Notes under the pieces: model-generated
The model's input: only the letters and a program-made list of their open reading frames with translations
Databases searched by the model: none
Told to the model about the DNA's origin: nothing
In this document: positions 42,336 to 50,573 of the stretch, one piece after another
How positions within the stretch are numbered: the stretch's first letter is position 1
Layout: every line of letters begins with the position of its first letter
From: Actinoplanes couchii
Lineage (GTDB): Bacteria; Actinomycetota; Actinomycetes; Mycobacteriales; Micromonosporaceae
NCBI RefSeq assembly: GCF_016862075.1
Contig: NZ_BOMG01000097.1
Location: forward strand, 1-64,000
DNA: 64,000 nt
Direction: 5' to 3'
Position numbers and translations under genes: made by a program

Positions 42336-42587
42336 GGGTCTGCTCTCCGGATCACACCAGGGCGGTCCGGCAGCCCGAGGAAGAGAGGCTGCCGGCAGGA
42401 AGCGGTACACCTGGCGCGGGGCCGCCGCGAAACAGCAGGCCCGCCGATGACGGCAGGACCGCTGTCGGGAAGTGGCGCCGCGGTCAGACGGCGGCGCGGA
42501 TCTGCATGGCGGCGAAGCAACCCATGGGCGTCACCCTACCGAAAATCGGTGGCCCGGCGCACGGCCGACCGGCCACCATCGACCGTT

Positions 42588-43253
42588 ATGAACAGCCTGT
42601 ACGTCGCTCTCGGCGACTCCATGTCGATCGACGACTACGCGGGTGGCCCGGGCCGTGGCGCGGCGAGCCTGCTGCACCGGGACCTCAACGAACACGAGAG
42701 CGGACACAAGAGCGGGTGGGACCTGCTGGTGCTGGCCCGCGACGGCGCGGTCACCGCCGACGTCCTGAACCGGCAGCTGCCGCAACTGACGGTCGCGGCG
42801 GACCTGGCGACCGTCACGATGGGCGGCAACGACCTCCTCTCCGCCTACGGTGACGACATCGCCGCCCCGGCGGTGATCGCCCGCGTCGAAGCACAGGCCG
42901 ACGGGGTCCTGGCCCGGCTGCGCCGGCTGACCGGCCGGATCGTGGTGACCACCGTCTACGACCCCAGCGACGGCACCGGCGTCGTCCCCGGCTCGGGGCT
43001 GGGGCCGTGGCCGCGCGGCCCGCACTGGATCCGCACTCTCAACCAGGCGCTGACCACGGTGGCCGGGCGGCACGGCGCGCCGGTCGCCGACGTGCACGCC
43101 GCGTTCCACGGTCACGGTGTCACCGCCGGTGACCCGGCGCAGTCCAGCCCCACCCCGGCGTCGCGGGACCTGTGGTTCTGCGGTGTCGTCGAACCGAACC
43201 GGTACGGCGCGCAGCGGATCCGCGACACCTGGCAGGCCGTCATCCGACCGTGA
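42588..43253 (+). CDS. SGNH/GDSL hydrolase
   Basis: 221 aa from an ATG. Block I is ALGDSMSIDDY (nucleophile Ser), block III TMGGNDLLSAY, and the C-terminal His is in RYGAQRIRDTW-like context with an acidic partner upstream. No signal peptide, so intracellular. It overlaps the stop of the convergent MFS gene by 14 bases. The 250 bases before it contain no supported gene. Confidence 0.85.
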   Translation: MNSLYVALGDSMSIDDYAGGPGRGAASLLHRDLNEHESGHKSGWDLLVLARDGAVTADVLNRQLPQLTVAADLATVTMGGNDLLSAYGDDIAAPAVIARVEAQADGVLARLRRLTGRIVVTTVYDPSDGTGVVPGSGLGPWPRGPHWIRTLNQALTTVAGRHGAPVADVHAAFHGHGVTAGDPAQSSPTPASRDLWFCGVVEPNRYGAQRIRDTWQAVIRP

Positions 43254-44559
43254 CCGGGGCGGTCCGGCGGGGCAGCACCAAGGCCGCCAGCAGCACTCCG
43301 GCGAGCAGCAGGGCGCCGCACAGGGTCAGCCCGAGGCCGTGGTCGGCACCGGCGATCGTGCCGAGGACGGCCAGGCCCAGGGTGGCGCCGAGCTGGCGGG
43401 AGCTGTTCAGCAGGCTCGACGCGGTGCCGGCCTCGGGTGCGGCGACCCCGGTGGTGGCGGTGGACGCGACCGGGCCCAGGCACAGTCCGAAGCCGATGGC
43501 GGTGACGATCGACGGCAACAGGACCCCGCCGAGGTAGGTGCCGTCGGGGGTGATCCGGCCGAACAGGGCGAACCCGGCCGCGGTGAGCAGCCCGCCGCCG
43601 ATCAGCAGGGTGCGCGCCGGCAGCCGGTAACCCAGGCGGATCGCGGCGACCGCGCCGGCCACCACCCCGAGGGCGAACGGCAGGAACATCAGCCCGGTCC
43701 GGGCCGGGCCGTGCCCGAGGACGTGCTGCAGGTACAGCGACGCGAAGTAGAACGACGACGCCATGCCGGCCCCGGCGAGCAGGTTGAACAGGTTCGCCCC
43801 GGCCACCGACCGGTTCGCCAGGAGCCCGGGCCGCAGCAGCGGGTGTGTCGTGCGCCGTTGCACCAGCACGAAGAGGATCAACAAACCCAGGGCCACGATC
43901 ATCGTGTACGGGTGGGTCCGCACGATCCCGAGGACCAGCAACGTCATCCCGGCCGTACCGAGCAGCGCCCCGGGCACGTCGGGGCGCCCGGCGGTGACCG
44001 GCCGGTCGGCGGGCAGGACCAGGCCTGGGGCGAGGGCGGCCAGGGCCATCGGGACGCTGACGAACATCACCCAGCGCCAGCCCGCCCACTCGGTGAGCGC
44101 GCCGCCGATCAGGACGCCGAGCGCGCCGCCGGCGGCGTTGACGGCGGCCCATACCCCGAACGCGCGGACCCGGGCCCGGCCGGCCGGGAATCCGGCGCTG
44201 AGCAGGGCGAGCGCGGCCGGTGCCAGGGCCGCGGCGCCGATGCCCTGGGCGGCGCGGGCGGCGATCAGGTGGGCGGGCTGCTGGGCGAGGCCGCCGGCCA
44301 GCGACGCGACGGCGAACACGGTCAGCCCGCCGATCAGCAGGGTGCGGCGCCCGTAGCGGTCGGCGGCGGCCCCGCCGAGCAGCAGCAGGCCGCCGAAGGT
44401 GAGGGCGTAGGCGTGGATCACCCAGGTCACCCCGGGTGCGGTGAAGCCGAGGCCGGCGGCGATGGCGGGGAGTCCGACGTTCACGACGGAGAGGTCCAGC
44501 GACACCAGGAACTGGGCGAGAGCGATGGTGGACAGCAGAAGACCCGACTTTCGGAACAT
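43240..44559 (-). CDS. DHA2/EmrB-type MFS drug exporter
   Basis: 439 aa with 13-14 hydrophobic segments. FLVSLDLSVVNVGLPAIAAGL in the first helix and GGAAADRYGRRTLLIGG between helices 2 and 3 are the signatures of the drug:H+ antiporter family 2; GGALGVLIGGALTEWAGWRW is its motif C region. Its start codon lies inside an inverted repeat facing the tetR gene at 44624, so it is very likely repressed by that TetR. Confidence 0.92.
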   Translation of the reverse strand: MFRKSGLLLSTIALAQFLVSLDLSVVNVGLPAIAAGLGFTAPGVTWVIHAYALTFGGLLLLGGAAADRYGRRTLLIGGLTVFAVASLAGGLAQQPAHLIAARAAQGIGAAALAPAALALLSAGFPAGRARVRAFGVWAAVNAAGGALGVLIGGALTEWAGWRWVMFVSVPMALAALAPGLVLPADRPVTAGRPDVPGALLGTAGMTLLVLGIVRTHPYTMIVALGLLILFVLVQRRTTHPLLRPGLLANRSVAGANLFNLLAGAGMASSFYFASLYLQHVLGHGPARTGLMFLPFALGVVAGAVAAIRLGYRLPARTLLIGGGLLTAAGFALFGRITPDGTYLGGVLLPSIVTAIGFGLCLGPVASTATTGVAAPEAGTASSLLNSSRQLGATLGLAVLGTIAGADHGLGLTLCGALLLAGVLLAALVLPRRTAPVTVG

Positions 44560-44570
44560 GTTCGGAAAGT
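44547..44570. promoter_or_regulatory. TetR operator overlapping the MFS start codon
   Basis: A 24-bp near-palindrome: ACTTTC, one base, GAACATGTTC, one base, GAAAGT. Only the two single bases (G at 44553 and 44564) break symmetry. The ATG of the MFS gene (44559-44557) is inside the centre. The divergent tetR gene starts 54 bases away. Confidence 0.75.
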
Positions 44571-44623
44571 AGCATCGGCGGGCCCCCGCGCACAGCCCCG
44601 CAACGTGCCATCAAGATGGACCG

Positions 44624-45268
44624 GTGCCCCCGACTCCCGGCCGCACCGGACGCCCCCCGGTGACCTCCCGCCCGCAGATCCTGGCCGCCGCCCGCCGCCT
44701 CATCGACACCGACGGCTGGGACCGGCTCACCGTGCGCCGGCTGGCCGCCGAACTCGGCATCGGCCCGACCACCCTCTACCACCACGTCCGCGACAAGGGC
44801 GACCTGCTGCTCCTGCTGCTCAACGAGGCGGCCGCCGCCGTCACCGTGCCGGAGCTGCCCGCCGAACCGGCCGCACGGATCGTGGCCGCCGCCACCGTCA
44901 TGCACGACGTGCTGGCCGACTGGCCCTGGGCCGTGGACGTCCTGGCCACCGACGGTTTCCTCGGCCTGCTCGACAGCAACGCCGTCCAGCTCGTCGAGAC
45001 CATCGTCGCGGCGGCCGTCGACGCCGGCCTGAGCCCCGACCAGGCGGTGCACGTGTTCCGCGGCATCTGGTACTACACCGTCGGCGAGATCCTGGTCCGG
45101 GTCCGCTCCCACGAACGCCGCCCACCGCCCGGCGAGTTCGGGTTCGACGCCGCACGCACCCCGGCCCTGGCCGCCGTGGGACAGCGGTGGCCGCAACTGG
45201 CCGCCCAGGACACCTACACGGCCGGGCTGACCGCGATGACCGCCGGGCTGCTTCAGTCCAGCAGGTAA
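44624..45268 (+). CDS. TetR-family repressor, TetR_C_1-like
   Basis: 214 aa from a GTG. Helix-turn-helix: LAAARRLIDTDGWDRLTVRRLAAELGIGPTTLYHHV. The C-terminal domain (HDVLADWPWAVDVLATDGFLGLL, FRGIWYYTVGEI) resembles the class C TetR ligand domain. Its target is presumably the MFS gene across the 24-bp palindrome. It overlaps the convergent gene ending at 45253 by 16 bases. Confidence 0.92.
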   Translation: MPPTPGRTGRPPVTSRPQILAAARRLIDTDGWDRLTVRRLAAELGIGPTTLYHHVRDKGDLLLLLLNEAAAAVTVPELPAEPAARIVAAATVMHDVLADWPWAVDVLATDGFLGLLDSNAVQLVETIVAAAVDAGLSPDQAVHVFRGIWYYTVGEILVRVRSHERRPPPGEFGFDAARTPALAAVGQRWPQLAAQDTYTAGLTAMTAGLLQSSR

Positions 45269-46059
45269 CCGACCCAGTCGTCCAGGCCGACGTCGTTGCC
45301 CCACAGCACGGCTCTGCCTTCGGCGGCGGCGATCGTCGCGACGGTCCGCACGAACGCCAGGCTCAACCCCAACCAGGGCGGCCCGCCGCCCTGCCGGCTG
45401 ACGGTGTGCAACTCGTCCATCTTCTCGTACGTCGGCGCGAACCGCGGCAGCGGCAGCGCGTCCAGCAACGACGCCAGCTCGGCGGTCTCGTCGCCGGTCA
45501 GCCAGCCGTGCACCCCCTCGGTGGTGCCGAACGTGTACCCGAACACCGCACCCCGGGTGCCGAGCGCCGCCAGCAGCCGCCCCAACCGGTCACCGGCCGG
45601 CACGCCGAGATCGTCGAGCAGCGGGTCGTAGGTGAACGGGATGAAGGTGCGGCCCACGAACCGCGGCCGGTCCAGGCAGCGCCGCCACACCAGGGCCTCG
45701 TACAGCACGTTCAGATGCTCCACCGCGTTGCGCTGCCGGTGCAGCACACACCTGTCCCGTTCCGGGCAGGACGCCGACACACACGTCAGCGTGTTGCGCT
45801 GGTCGACACGGGGTTCGCCGTGCAGATACCGCAGATCCGCACCGAGGTACGTGCAGTGCCGGGCCAGGTCGGCCGGCTGCACACCTAGCCCGGCCACGAT
45901 CCGGTCCCGCAGCTGGTCGAACCGTGGCTCGGCCGCCCGCAGGAACCCGGTCAGATAGTCGCCGGGCTCCCCGGTACGCAGCAGATCCACCAGCGCCGCA
46001 ACGACCTCGGTGCGATAACGGTGGTAGTCGAAGACGTACAGCTCCGCGTCGGATCCCAC
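45253..46059 (-). CDS. Cys-motif protein, paralogue of the 46514-47329 product
   Basis: 268 aa from a GTG, begins MGSDAELYVFDYHRYR. No named domain is recognised. A central segment carries Cys residues in the pattern C-x3-CPERDRC-x-LHR followed by RRCLDRPRF, which could hold a metal. The ends are strongly shared with the paralogue: the last 40 residues (FVRTVATIAAAEGRAVLWGND then V) are almost identical. It begins 4 bases after the stop of the 134-aa gene, so the three genes from 47329 to 45253 form one operon. Confidence 0.8.
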   Translation of the reverse strand: MGSDAELYVFDYHRYRTEVVAALVDLLRTGEPGDYLTGFLRAAEPRFDQLRDRIVAGLGVQPADLARHCTYLGADLRYLHGEPRVDQRNTLTCVSASCPERDRCVLHRQRNAVEHLNVLYEALVWRRCLDRPRFVGRTFIPFTYDPLLDDLGVPAGDRLGRLLAALGTRGAVFGYTFGTTEGVHGWLTGDETAELASLLDALPLPRFAPTYEKMDELHTVSRQGGGPPWLGLSLAFVRTVATIAAAEGRAVLWGNDVGLDDWVGYLLD

Positions 46060-46063
46060 CGGT

Positions 46064-46468
46064 TCAGTGGAAGAACCCGACGACGGACAGCTTCCGGTCG
46101 TCGGCCTGGGCCAGCCACTGGAACACCTCGTAGACCGCGCTCCCCATGTCGGCCGGCATGTCCAGCAGTCCCGCCTCGGCCAGCTTCGCCGCCGCCTCGG
46201 TCAGGGTGCCGTACTCGCGGTAGCCGATGCCGGGGAAGTCGTCGATCGGCGGCAGCGGCACCGGCGCCCCGCCGAACAGCAGGCCGGTGACGGTGAACCC
46301 GTCCGCCAGCAGATCATGTCCGGTCAGGTACTCGTCGACACGGGCGCTGAAGTCCACCGGCACGGGCATCCAGCCGGTGTTGTCCAGGAACCGGCCGTGC
46401 TGCTCGCAGCCGATCTCGGCGCGCAGCCGGTCCAGATCGACCGCGAACACCATCGCCCCGTACCCCAT
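46064..46468 (-). CDS. Small protein between the two paralogues (DUF7691-like)
   Basis: 134 aa from an ATG (MGYGAMVFAVDLDRLRAEIG). The opening and the repeated short helices are like small actinobacterial proteins of the DUF7691 kind that are also found beside polymorphic toxin or defence genes; I cannot confirm the family. No motif for catalysis. It is flanked on both sides by the Cys-motif paralogues in one direction. Confidence 0.68.
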   Translation of the reverse strand: MGYGAMVFAVDLDRLRAEIGCEQHGRFLDNTGWMPVPVDFSARVDEYLTGHDLLADGFTVTGLLFGGAPVPLPPIDDFPGIGYREYGTLTEAAAKLAEAGLLDMPADMGSAVYEVFQWLAQADDRKLSVVGFFH

Positions 46469-46513
46469 GAAAAGTTTTCTCCCGTTCGGCGATTCAGCCG
46501 ATGATCGTACGCA

Positions 46514-47329
46514 TCAGTCCAGGAAGTGGTCGATCCAGTGGTCGTAGCCGACGTCGTTGCCCCACAGCACGGCCCGGCCCTCGGCGGCGGCCACCGTCGC
46601 GACGGTCCGCACGAACGACAGGCTCAGCTCGGTCCATCCCGGACCGTCGTCGTATTCGCCCAGGCGCGCCCGGGCGGTCCGGATCAGGCTGGCGTAGTGC
46701 AGGTCACGCATCGCCGGATAGGTCGCCTCGAACTGCGGCAGCGGCAGCGCCGACAGCCGGTGCGCGAGTTCCGCGGTCTCCGGTTCGGTGAGCCAGCCGT
46801 GCACCCCTTCGGTGGCGCCGGCCGGATAGCCCAGGATCGCGCCGCGGCTGCACAGCATCGACAGCAGCCGGCGCACCCGGTCACCGGCGGGTACCCCGAA
46901 GGCGTCCAGCAGGGGCCAGTAGTCGTACGGGTCGAAACCGCGGCCGATGAACTGCGGCCGGTCCAGGCAGCGGCTGCAGACGAGGGCTTCGAACAGGACG
47001 TTCAGGTTCTCCAGGCCGTCGGGGTCGCGGTGCAGGGCGCAGAGCGCACCGTCCGGGCAGATCAGGTCCCGCCCGGCCCGGTGCACGCCGGAGAACCGCA
47101 GATCGTCGCCGAGCAGCCGGCACCAGCGGGCCGGTTCGCCGCGCAGCCGCCCGGAGATCTCCGGCCAGCGGGATCCGAAATCCAGGCGGTGGCCGGTGAC
47201 GGTGTCACGCACGAACGCGGTCAGGTAACCGCCCGGCTCACCACCGCGCAGCAGATCCAGCAGCGCCGGTACGACCTCGCCACGGTAACGCCGGTAGTCG
47301 AAGACGTAGATCTCCGCGTCGGAACCCAT
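46514..47329 (-). CDS. Cys-motif protein, first gene of a three-gene operon
   Basis: 271 aa from an ATG (MGSDAEIYVFDYRRYR). Same architecture as the 268-aa product of 45253-46059: matching N-terminus, CPDGALCALHR and CSRCLDRPQF in the middle, WLTEPETAELAHRLSALPLPQ, and the C-terminus VRTVATVAAAEGRAVLWGND. I estimate roughly half of the residues are identical, with the ends higher. The duplication with a small gene between is seen directly; function is unknown. Confidence 0.8.
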   Translation of the reverse strand: MGSDAEIYVFDYRRYRGEVVPALLDLLRGGEPGGYLTAFVRDTVTGHRLDFGSRWPEISGRLRGEPARWCRLLGDDLRFSGVHRAGRDLICPDGALCALHRDPDGLENLNVLFEALVCSRCLDRPQFIGRGFDPYDYWPLLDAFGVPAGDRVRRLLSMLCSRGAILGYPAGATEGVHGWLTEPETAELAHRLSALPLPQFEATYPAMRDLHYASLIRTARARLGEYDDGPGWTELSLSFVRTVATVAAAEGRAVLWGNDVGYDHWIDHFLD

Positions 47330-47379
47330 GGCCGCGCACCCTATCGCGTTTGATCTTGGGCGCTGTCGCCACGGCTGTC

Positions 47380-47916
47380 CTATTCGGGCGAGCGCTGGCG
47401 TTGCCGCAGGTAGGCCAGGACCGCCTCGCGGGTGGTCCGGACCCCGAACAGGGCCCGGGCCTCGGCGATCCGGCGGTTGGCGGTGCGCAGGGACAGGAAC
47501 TCGGCGGCGGCCGCCGCGGCGATGGTGTCACCGGCGGCCAGCCGGTCCAGCAGGGCCCGTTGTTCGGGGATCAGGTTGGCGATCACGTCGGAGCCGTCGA
47601 CACCGCGGTTGACCGGGCCCAGCCGGGACAGGTCGTCGATCAGGGCCCGCCCGGCGGCTGATTCGGTGTCGCAGACGGCCACCACTCCGGCGCCGCGGGC
47701 CGCTGCCAGCACGGCCAGCTGCGCGGACTCGGTGTCGTCGTCACCGATGCGGCCGTGCAGGACCAGGTGGGCGGCGCCGACGTCCCAGGCCGGGTCGGGC
47801 AGGGCGAAACCGGCCCGGGCGGTCCATCCCTCGCGGGCCAGCCGGCGCAGAACGGTGTCTGCTTCGGCGGTAGTGGCGACTACGTGGCGTGGAGCGTCCT
47901 CGGGCTGTCGTATCAC
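47380..47916 (-). CDS. Short regulator with a LuxR-type C-terminal helix-turn-helix
   Basis: 178 aa from a GTG overlapping the preceding LAL gene stop (GTGA). The last ~60 residues (LIPEQRALLDRLAAGDTIAAAA, then LSLRTANRRIAEARALFGV) resemble a LuxR DNA-binding domain with a degraded first part. The first ~110 form an alpha/beta receiver-like domain without the usual phospho-acceptor Asp cluster. It is probably regulatory, coupled to the large LuxR protein. Confidence 0.75.
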   Translation of the reverse strand: MIRQPEDAPRHVVATTAEADTVLRRLAREGWTARAGFALPDPAWDVGAAHLVLHGRIGDDDTESAQLAVLAAARGAGVVAVCDTESAAGRALIDDLSRLGPVNRGVDGSDVIANLIPEQRALLDRLAAGDTIAAAAAAEFLSLRTANRRIAEARALFGVRTTREAVLAYLRQRQRSPE

Positions 47917-50393
47917 CGGCCATCCTCGCTGGGTTCGAAGGGTTCAGCCCCGGCCGTGGTGACGGCGAAGGCCAGTGCGGCGGCTTCGGTACGGGTTCGG
48001 GCGGCGAGTTTGCGCATGCTGGCCCGGATGTGGGTGTCCACGGTCTCGGCGGAGATCCCCAGCTGCCCGGCGATGCGGCGGGTCGGTTCCCCGGCCGCGA
48101 CCAGGCGCAGCACGTCCAGTTCGCGGCGGGTCAGGCGCCCGTCGGAGCGGGGGCTGCGGGTGTCGCGCTGGATCTGGTGCCGGCGCAGCCCGCGGCGGGC
48201 CCGCCCGGCCAGCACGGTCAGCCCGGCGGTGTCGGCGAGTTCCTCGGCCCGCAGCAGCGCCGCGACGGCGGTGTCGCGGTCGGCGCCGGTCAGCCCGGCC
48301 GCGATCAGGCAGCGGATCTGTTCGCGCAGGGCCACCGGCTGCCAGCTGTCGGCGGCGGCGTCCAGGCCGGAGCCGACCGCCCACGCGGTCAGGGTGCGGC
48401 GGGCCGGGACGGGCAGGTCGACCGGGATCTGTGGGCTGCCCGGTTCGCCCAGGTCGTAGGCGGCCCACCGGGCGGTGATCGCGTGGAGTCCGGCGAGCAG
48501 GCCCTGACCGGAGTCGGCGGGGATGCGGGCGGCCCGGTCGGGTTGGCCGTCGAGCCAGGCGGCCTCGCGGGCCACCCATGCGGACGCCGGATGTGACGGG
48601 GCGGTCTCCAGCCGGGCCCGGGCGGCGGCGAGCAGCCCGGTGTCGGCTTCGATCAGGGCGGTCGCCGCGGTCGCGTAGGCCCGGGCCTGGGCGGGCAGGG
48701 CCAGGTCGGTGAGGTTCGCCGCCCGCCGCAGGACGCCTTCGACACCGTCCCAGGACAGCTGTTCGGGGAAGCCGGGGCCGTGCAGGGCCAGGGCCCAGTC
48801 GGCGGCGGCCAGGAAACGGGTCTGCCACCCGTACGCCAATTGTTGTCCGGCGGCCTCGGCCGCCCGCAACGCCGCACCGGCCGCCTCCACCAGGCGGCCC
48901 TCGGCCGCGAGGTGTTCGACCAGCAGCCACGACGCCCAGCGGGCGATCAGCGGGTCGGCGAACCCGGCCGCCTGGGCGAGGCCGGTGTCCCAGCCGGGCA
49001 GCCGGTGGGTGGCGCGGACCGCGGCGAGGGCGGCGACGATCCCGGGTGGCGGCGACGGGTACCGCACCGCGATCTTGTCGGCGAGTTCCCGGGCGGCCAT
49101 CGGTTCGGCGGCCAGGGTGGCCAGCAGCACCACCCGGTCACGGGCCGACACCACGGCGGTCGCGGCGGTGTCCGGGACCGGGCGGACCGCGTCGCGGGCC
49201 GCGGCGGGTTCCCCGGCCTGCAGCAGGGCCTCACCGCGCAGCACCGCCGCTTCCAGGGCCAGGGGGTCGGGTGCGGGGCCGGGGACGATGCCCGTCGCGA
49301 GGGGCCGCAGGACGTCGGCGGCGTCCGGGGCGCGGCCGGTGGCCAGGGCGGCGTCGGCGGCGGCCAGGCGCACCCGCGGGTCGACCGGGGTGTCCAGGCC
49401 GCAGGCGAACAGCAGCAGCGCGGACCGCTGCGCGCCGGCGGTGTGGTCGGCGGCGGACAGGGCCTTGCGGTACGCCCCGGCCGGGTCACCGGCGGCGGCC
49501 AGGTGCCGGGCGGCTTCGGCGGGTGGGGTCAGGTCGGCCAGGCGGGCGTGCATCTCGGCGCGGGCGCCGGCATCGAGCAGGCCGGCGGCGGTCTCGGCGA
49601 CGTAACCGGACACCGGGATGAGGGATCCGCCGGGTTCGGCGGTGACCAGGCCGGCGGCGAGCAGGTCGGCGGCGCCGGTGCCGAGCAGGGCGGCGTCGGC
49701 GGGCCGGCCGAGCAGCCCGAGCGCGGCCAGGGCGGTGCGGGCCGGGCGGGGCAGGTCGGCCAGGGCGGTGGCGATCGCGTACGCCACCTGGTCGATGTCC
49801 TCGCCGACCGGGGCGCGGCCGGCGGCGGCCTGCCGGGCCAGGGCGATGACGGCGAGGGGGTTGCCGCCGGCCCGGGCGACGACCGCGGCGGCGCTCTGTT
49901 CACTGAGGCCGCCGGCGGTCTGCCGGACCAGGGCGGAGGCCTCGTCACCGGTCAGCGGCGGCACCGGCAGCCAGGCCGTGGCCGCTTCCCGCAGCGCCGC
50001 GGCGAGAGGCTCGGCGAGCCGGTGCGGGGTCCGCAACGCGACCAGGACCCGGCACGAGCGGGCCAGGTGCGGCAGGGCGGCGACGGTCGCCGGGTCCGCA
50101 TACTGAAGATCGTCCAGAACCAGCAGGCCGCCGCGTACGCGGGACCGCACCGCCTCGGCCAGCAGCGGCACGTCGTCGGCGGGCAGCCGGGCCCGTACCG
50201 CCCGCGACAGGGCCAGGGCGGGGACCTCGGACAGCATGGCCAGGCCACCGCCGAGGTGGGCGGGGCCGGGAACCGCGCCGGCGATGCGGCGCAGCAGGGT
50301 GGAGCGACCGCAACCGGGCGGGCCGGTGAGCACGACCAGGGCGGGCCCCTGGCGCAACACGGTTCGGGCGGCCACCTCTGGCTCGTCCGTCAC
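47913..50393 (-). CDS. LAL-type LuxR regulator with ATPase domain
   Basis: 826 aa from a GTG five bases after GGGGGAG. Residues ~20-200 are an AAA-like ATPase: Walker A TGPPGCGRSTLLRR, Walker B GGLLVLDDLQYADP. A long Ala-rich helical middle resembles TPR. The last ~65 residues are a LuxR helix-turn-helix (LTRRELDVLRLVAAGEPTRRIAGQLGISAETVDTHI). It is divergent from the dynamin-like gene pair by ~175 bases, which it may control. Confidence 0.9.
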   Translation of the reverse strand: MTDEPEVAARTVLRQGPALVVLTGPPGCGRSTLLRRIAGAVPGPAHLGGGLAMLSEVPALALSRAVRARLPADDVPLLAEAVRSRVRGGLLVLDDLQYADPATVAALPHLARSCRVLVALRTPHRLAEPLAAALREAATAWLPVPPLTGDEASALVRQTAGGLSEQSAAAVVARAGGNPLAVIALARQAAAGRAPVGEDIDQVAYAIATALADLPRPARTALAALGLLGRPADAALLGTGAADLLAAGLVTAEPGGSLIPVSGYVAETAAGLLDAGARAEMHARLADLTPPAEAARHLAAAGDPAGAYRKALSAADHTAGAQRSALLLFACGLDTPVDPRVRLAAADAALATGRAPDAADVLRPLATGIVPGPAPDPLALEAAVLRGEALLQAGEPAAARDAVRPVPDTAATAVVSARDRVVLLATLAAEPMAARELADKIAVRYPSPPPGIVAALAAVRATHRLPGWDTGLAQAAGFADPLIARWASWLLVEHLAAEGRLVEAAGAALRAAEAAGQQLAYGWQTRFLAAADWALALHGPGFPEQLSWDGVEGVLRRAANLTDLALPAQARAYATAATALIEADTGLLAAARARLETAPSHPASAWVAREAAWLDGQPDRAARIPADSGQGLLAGLHAITARWAAYDLGEPGSPQIPVDLPVPARRTLTAWAVGSGLDAAADSWQPVALREQIRCLIAAGLTGADRDTAVAALLRAEELADTAGLTVLAGRARRGLRRHQIQRDTRSPRSDGRLTRRELDVLRLVAAGEPTRRIAGQLGISAETVDTHIRASMRKLAARTRTEAAALAFAVTTAGAEPFEPSEDGR

Positions 50394-50507
50394 CTGTGCT
50401 CCCCCCTTGACGACGTCACTGGCACGAACACGGGATCCCGGCGGGGCCGGGTGCGTCCGTAGTCTGTGGTGCGACAACCACTGTTTGCGCGATCGAGAGG
50501 TCCCTTC

Positions 50508-50573
50508 GTGACGACGACAGCCGCGATACGCACATTGTCGCCGACGGTGTGCTGCGCTGACGAGTCGCAGTGA
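50508..50573 (+). CDS. 21-aa upstream ORF coupled to the dynamin-like gene
   Basis: GTG start with GAGAGG 7 bases before it; reads MTTTAAIRTLSPTVCCADESQ. Its TGA overlaps the GTG of the next gene (GTGA at 50570-50573). It could be a leader peptide that lets ribosomes re-initiate on the GTPase gene. The Cys pair is noticeable but unexplained. Confidence 0.45.
   Translation: MTTTAAIRTLSPTVCCADESQ

Noticed and set aside
42484..42525. 13-aa ORF with a Cys (MGCFAAMQIRAAV) upstream of the P-loop kinase
   Set aside because: Has a weak ribosome site but no coupling to the next gene, 150 bases away; too short to separate from chance.
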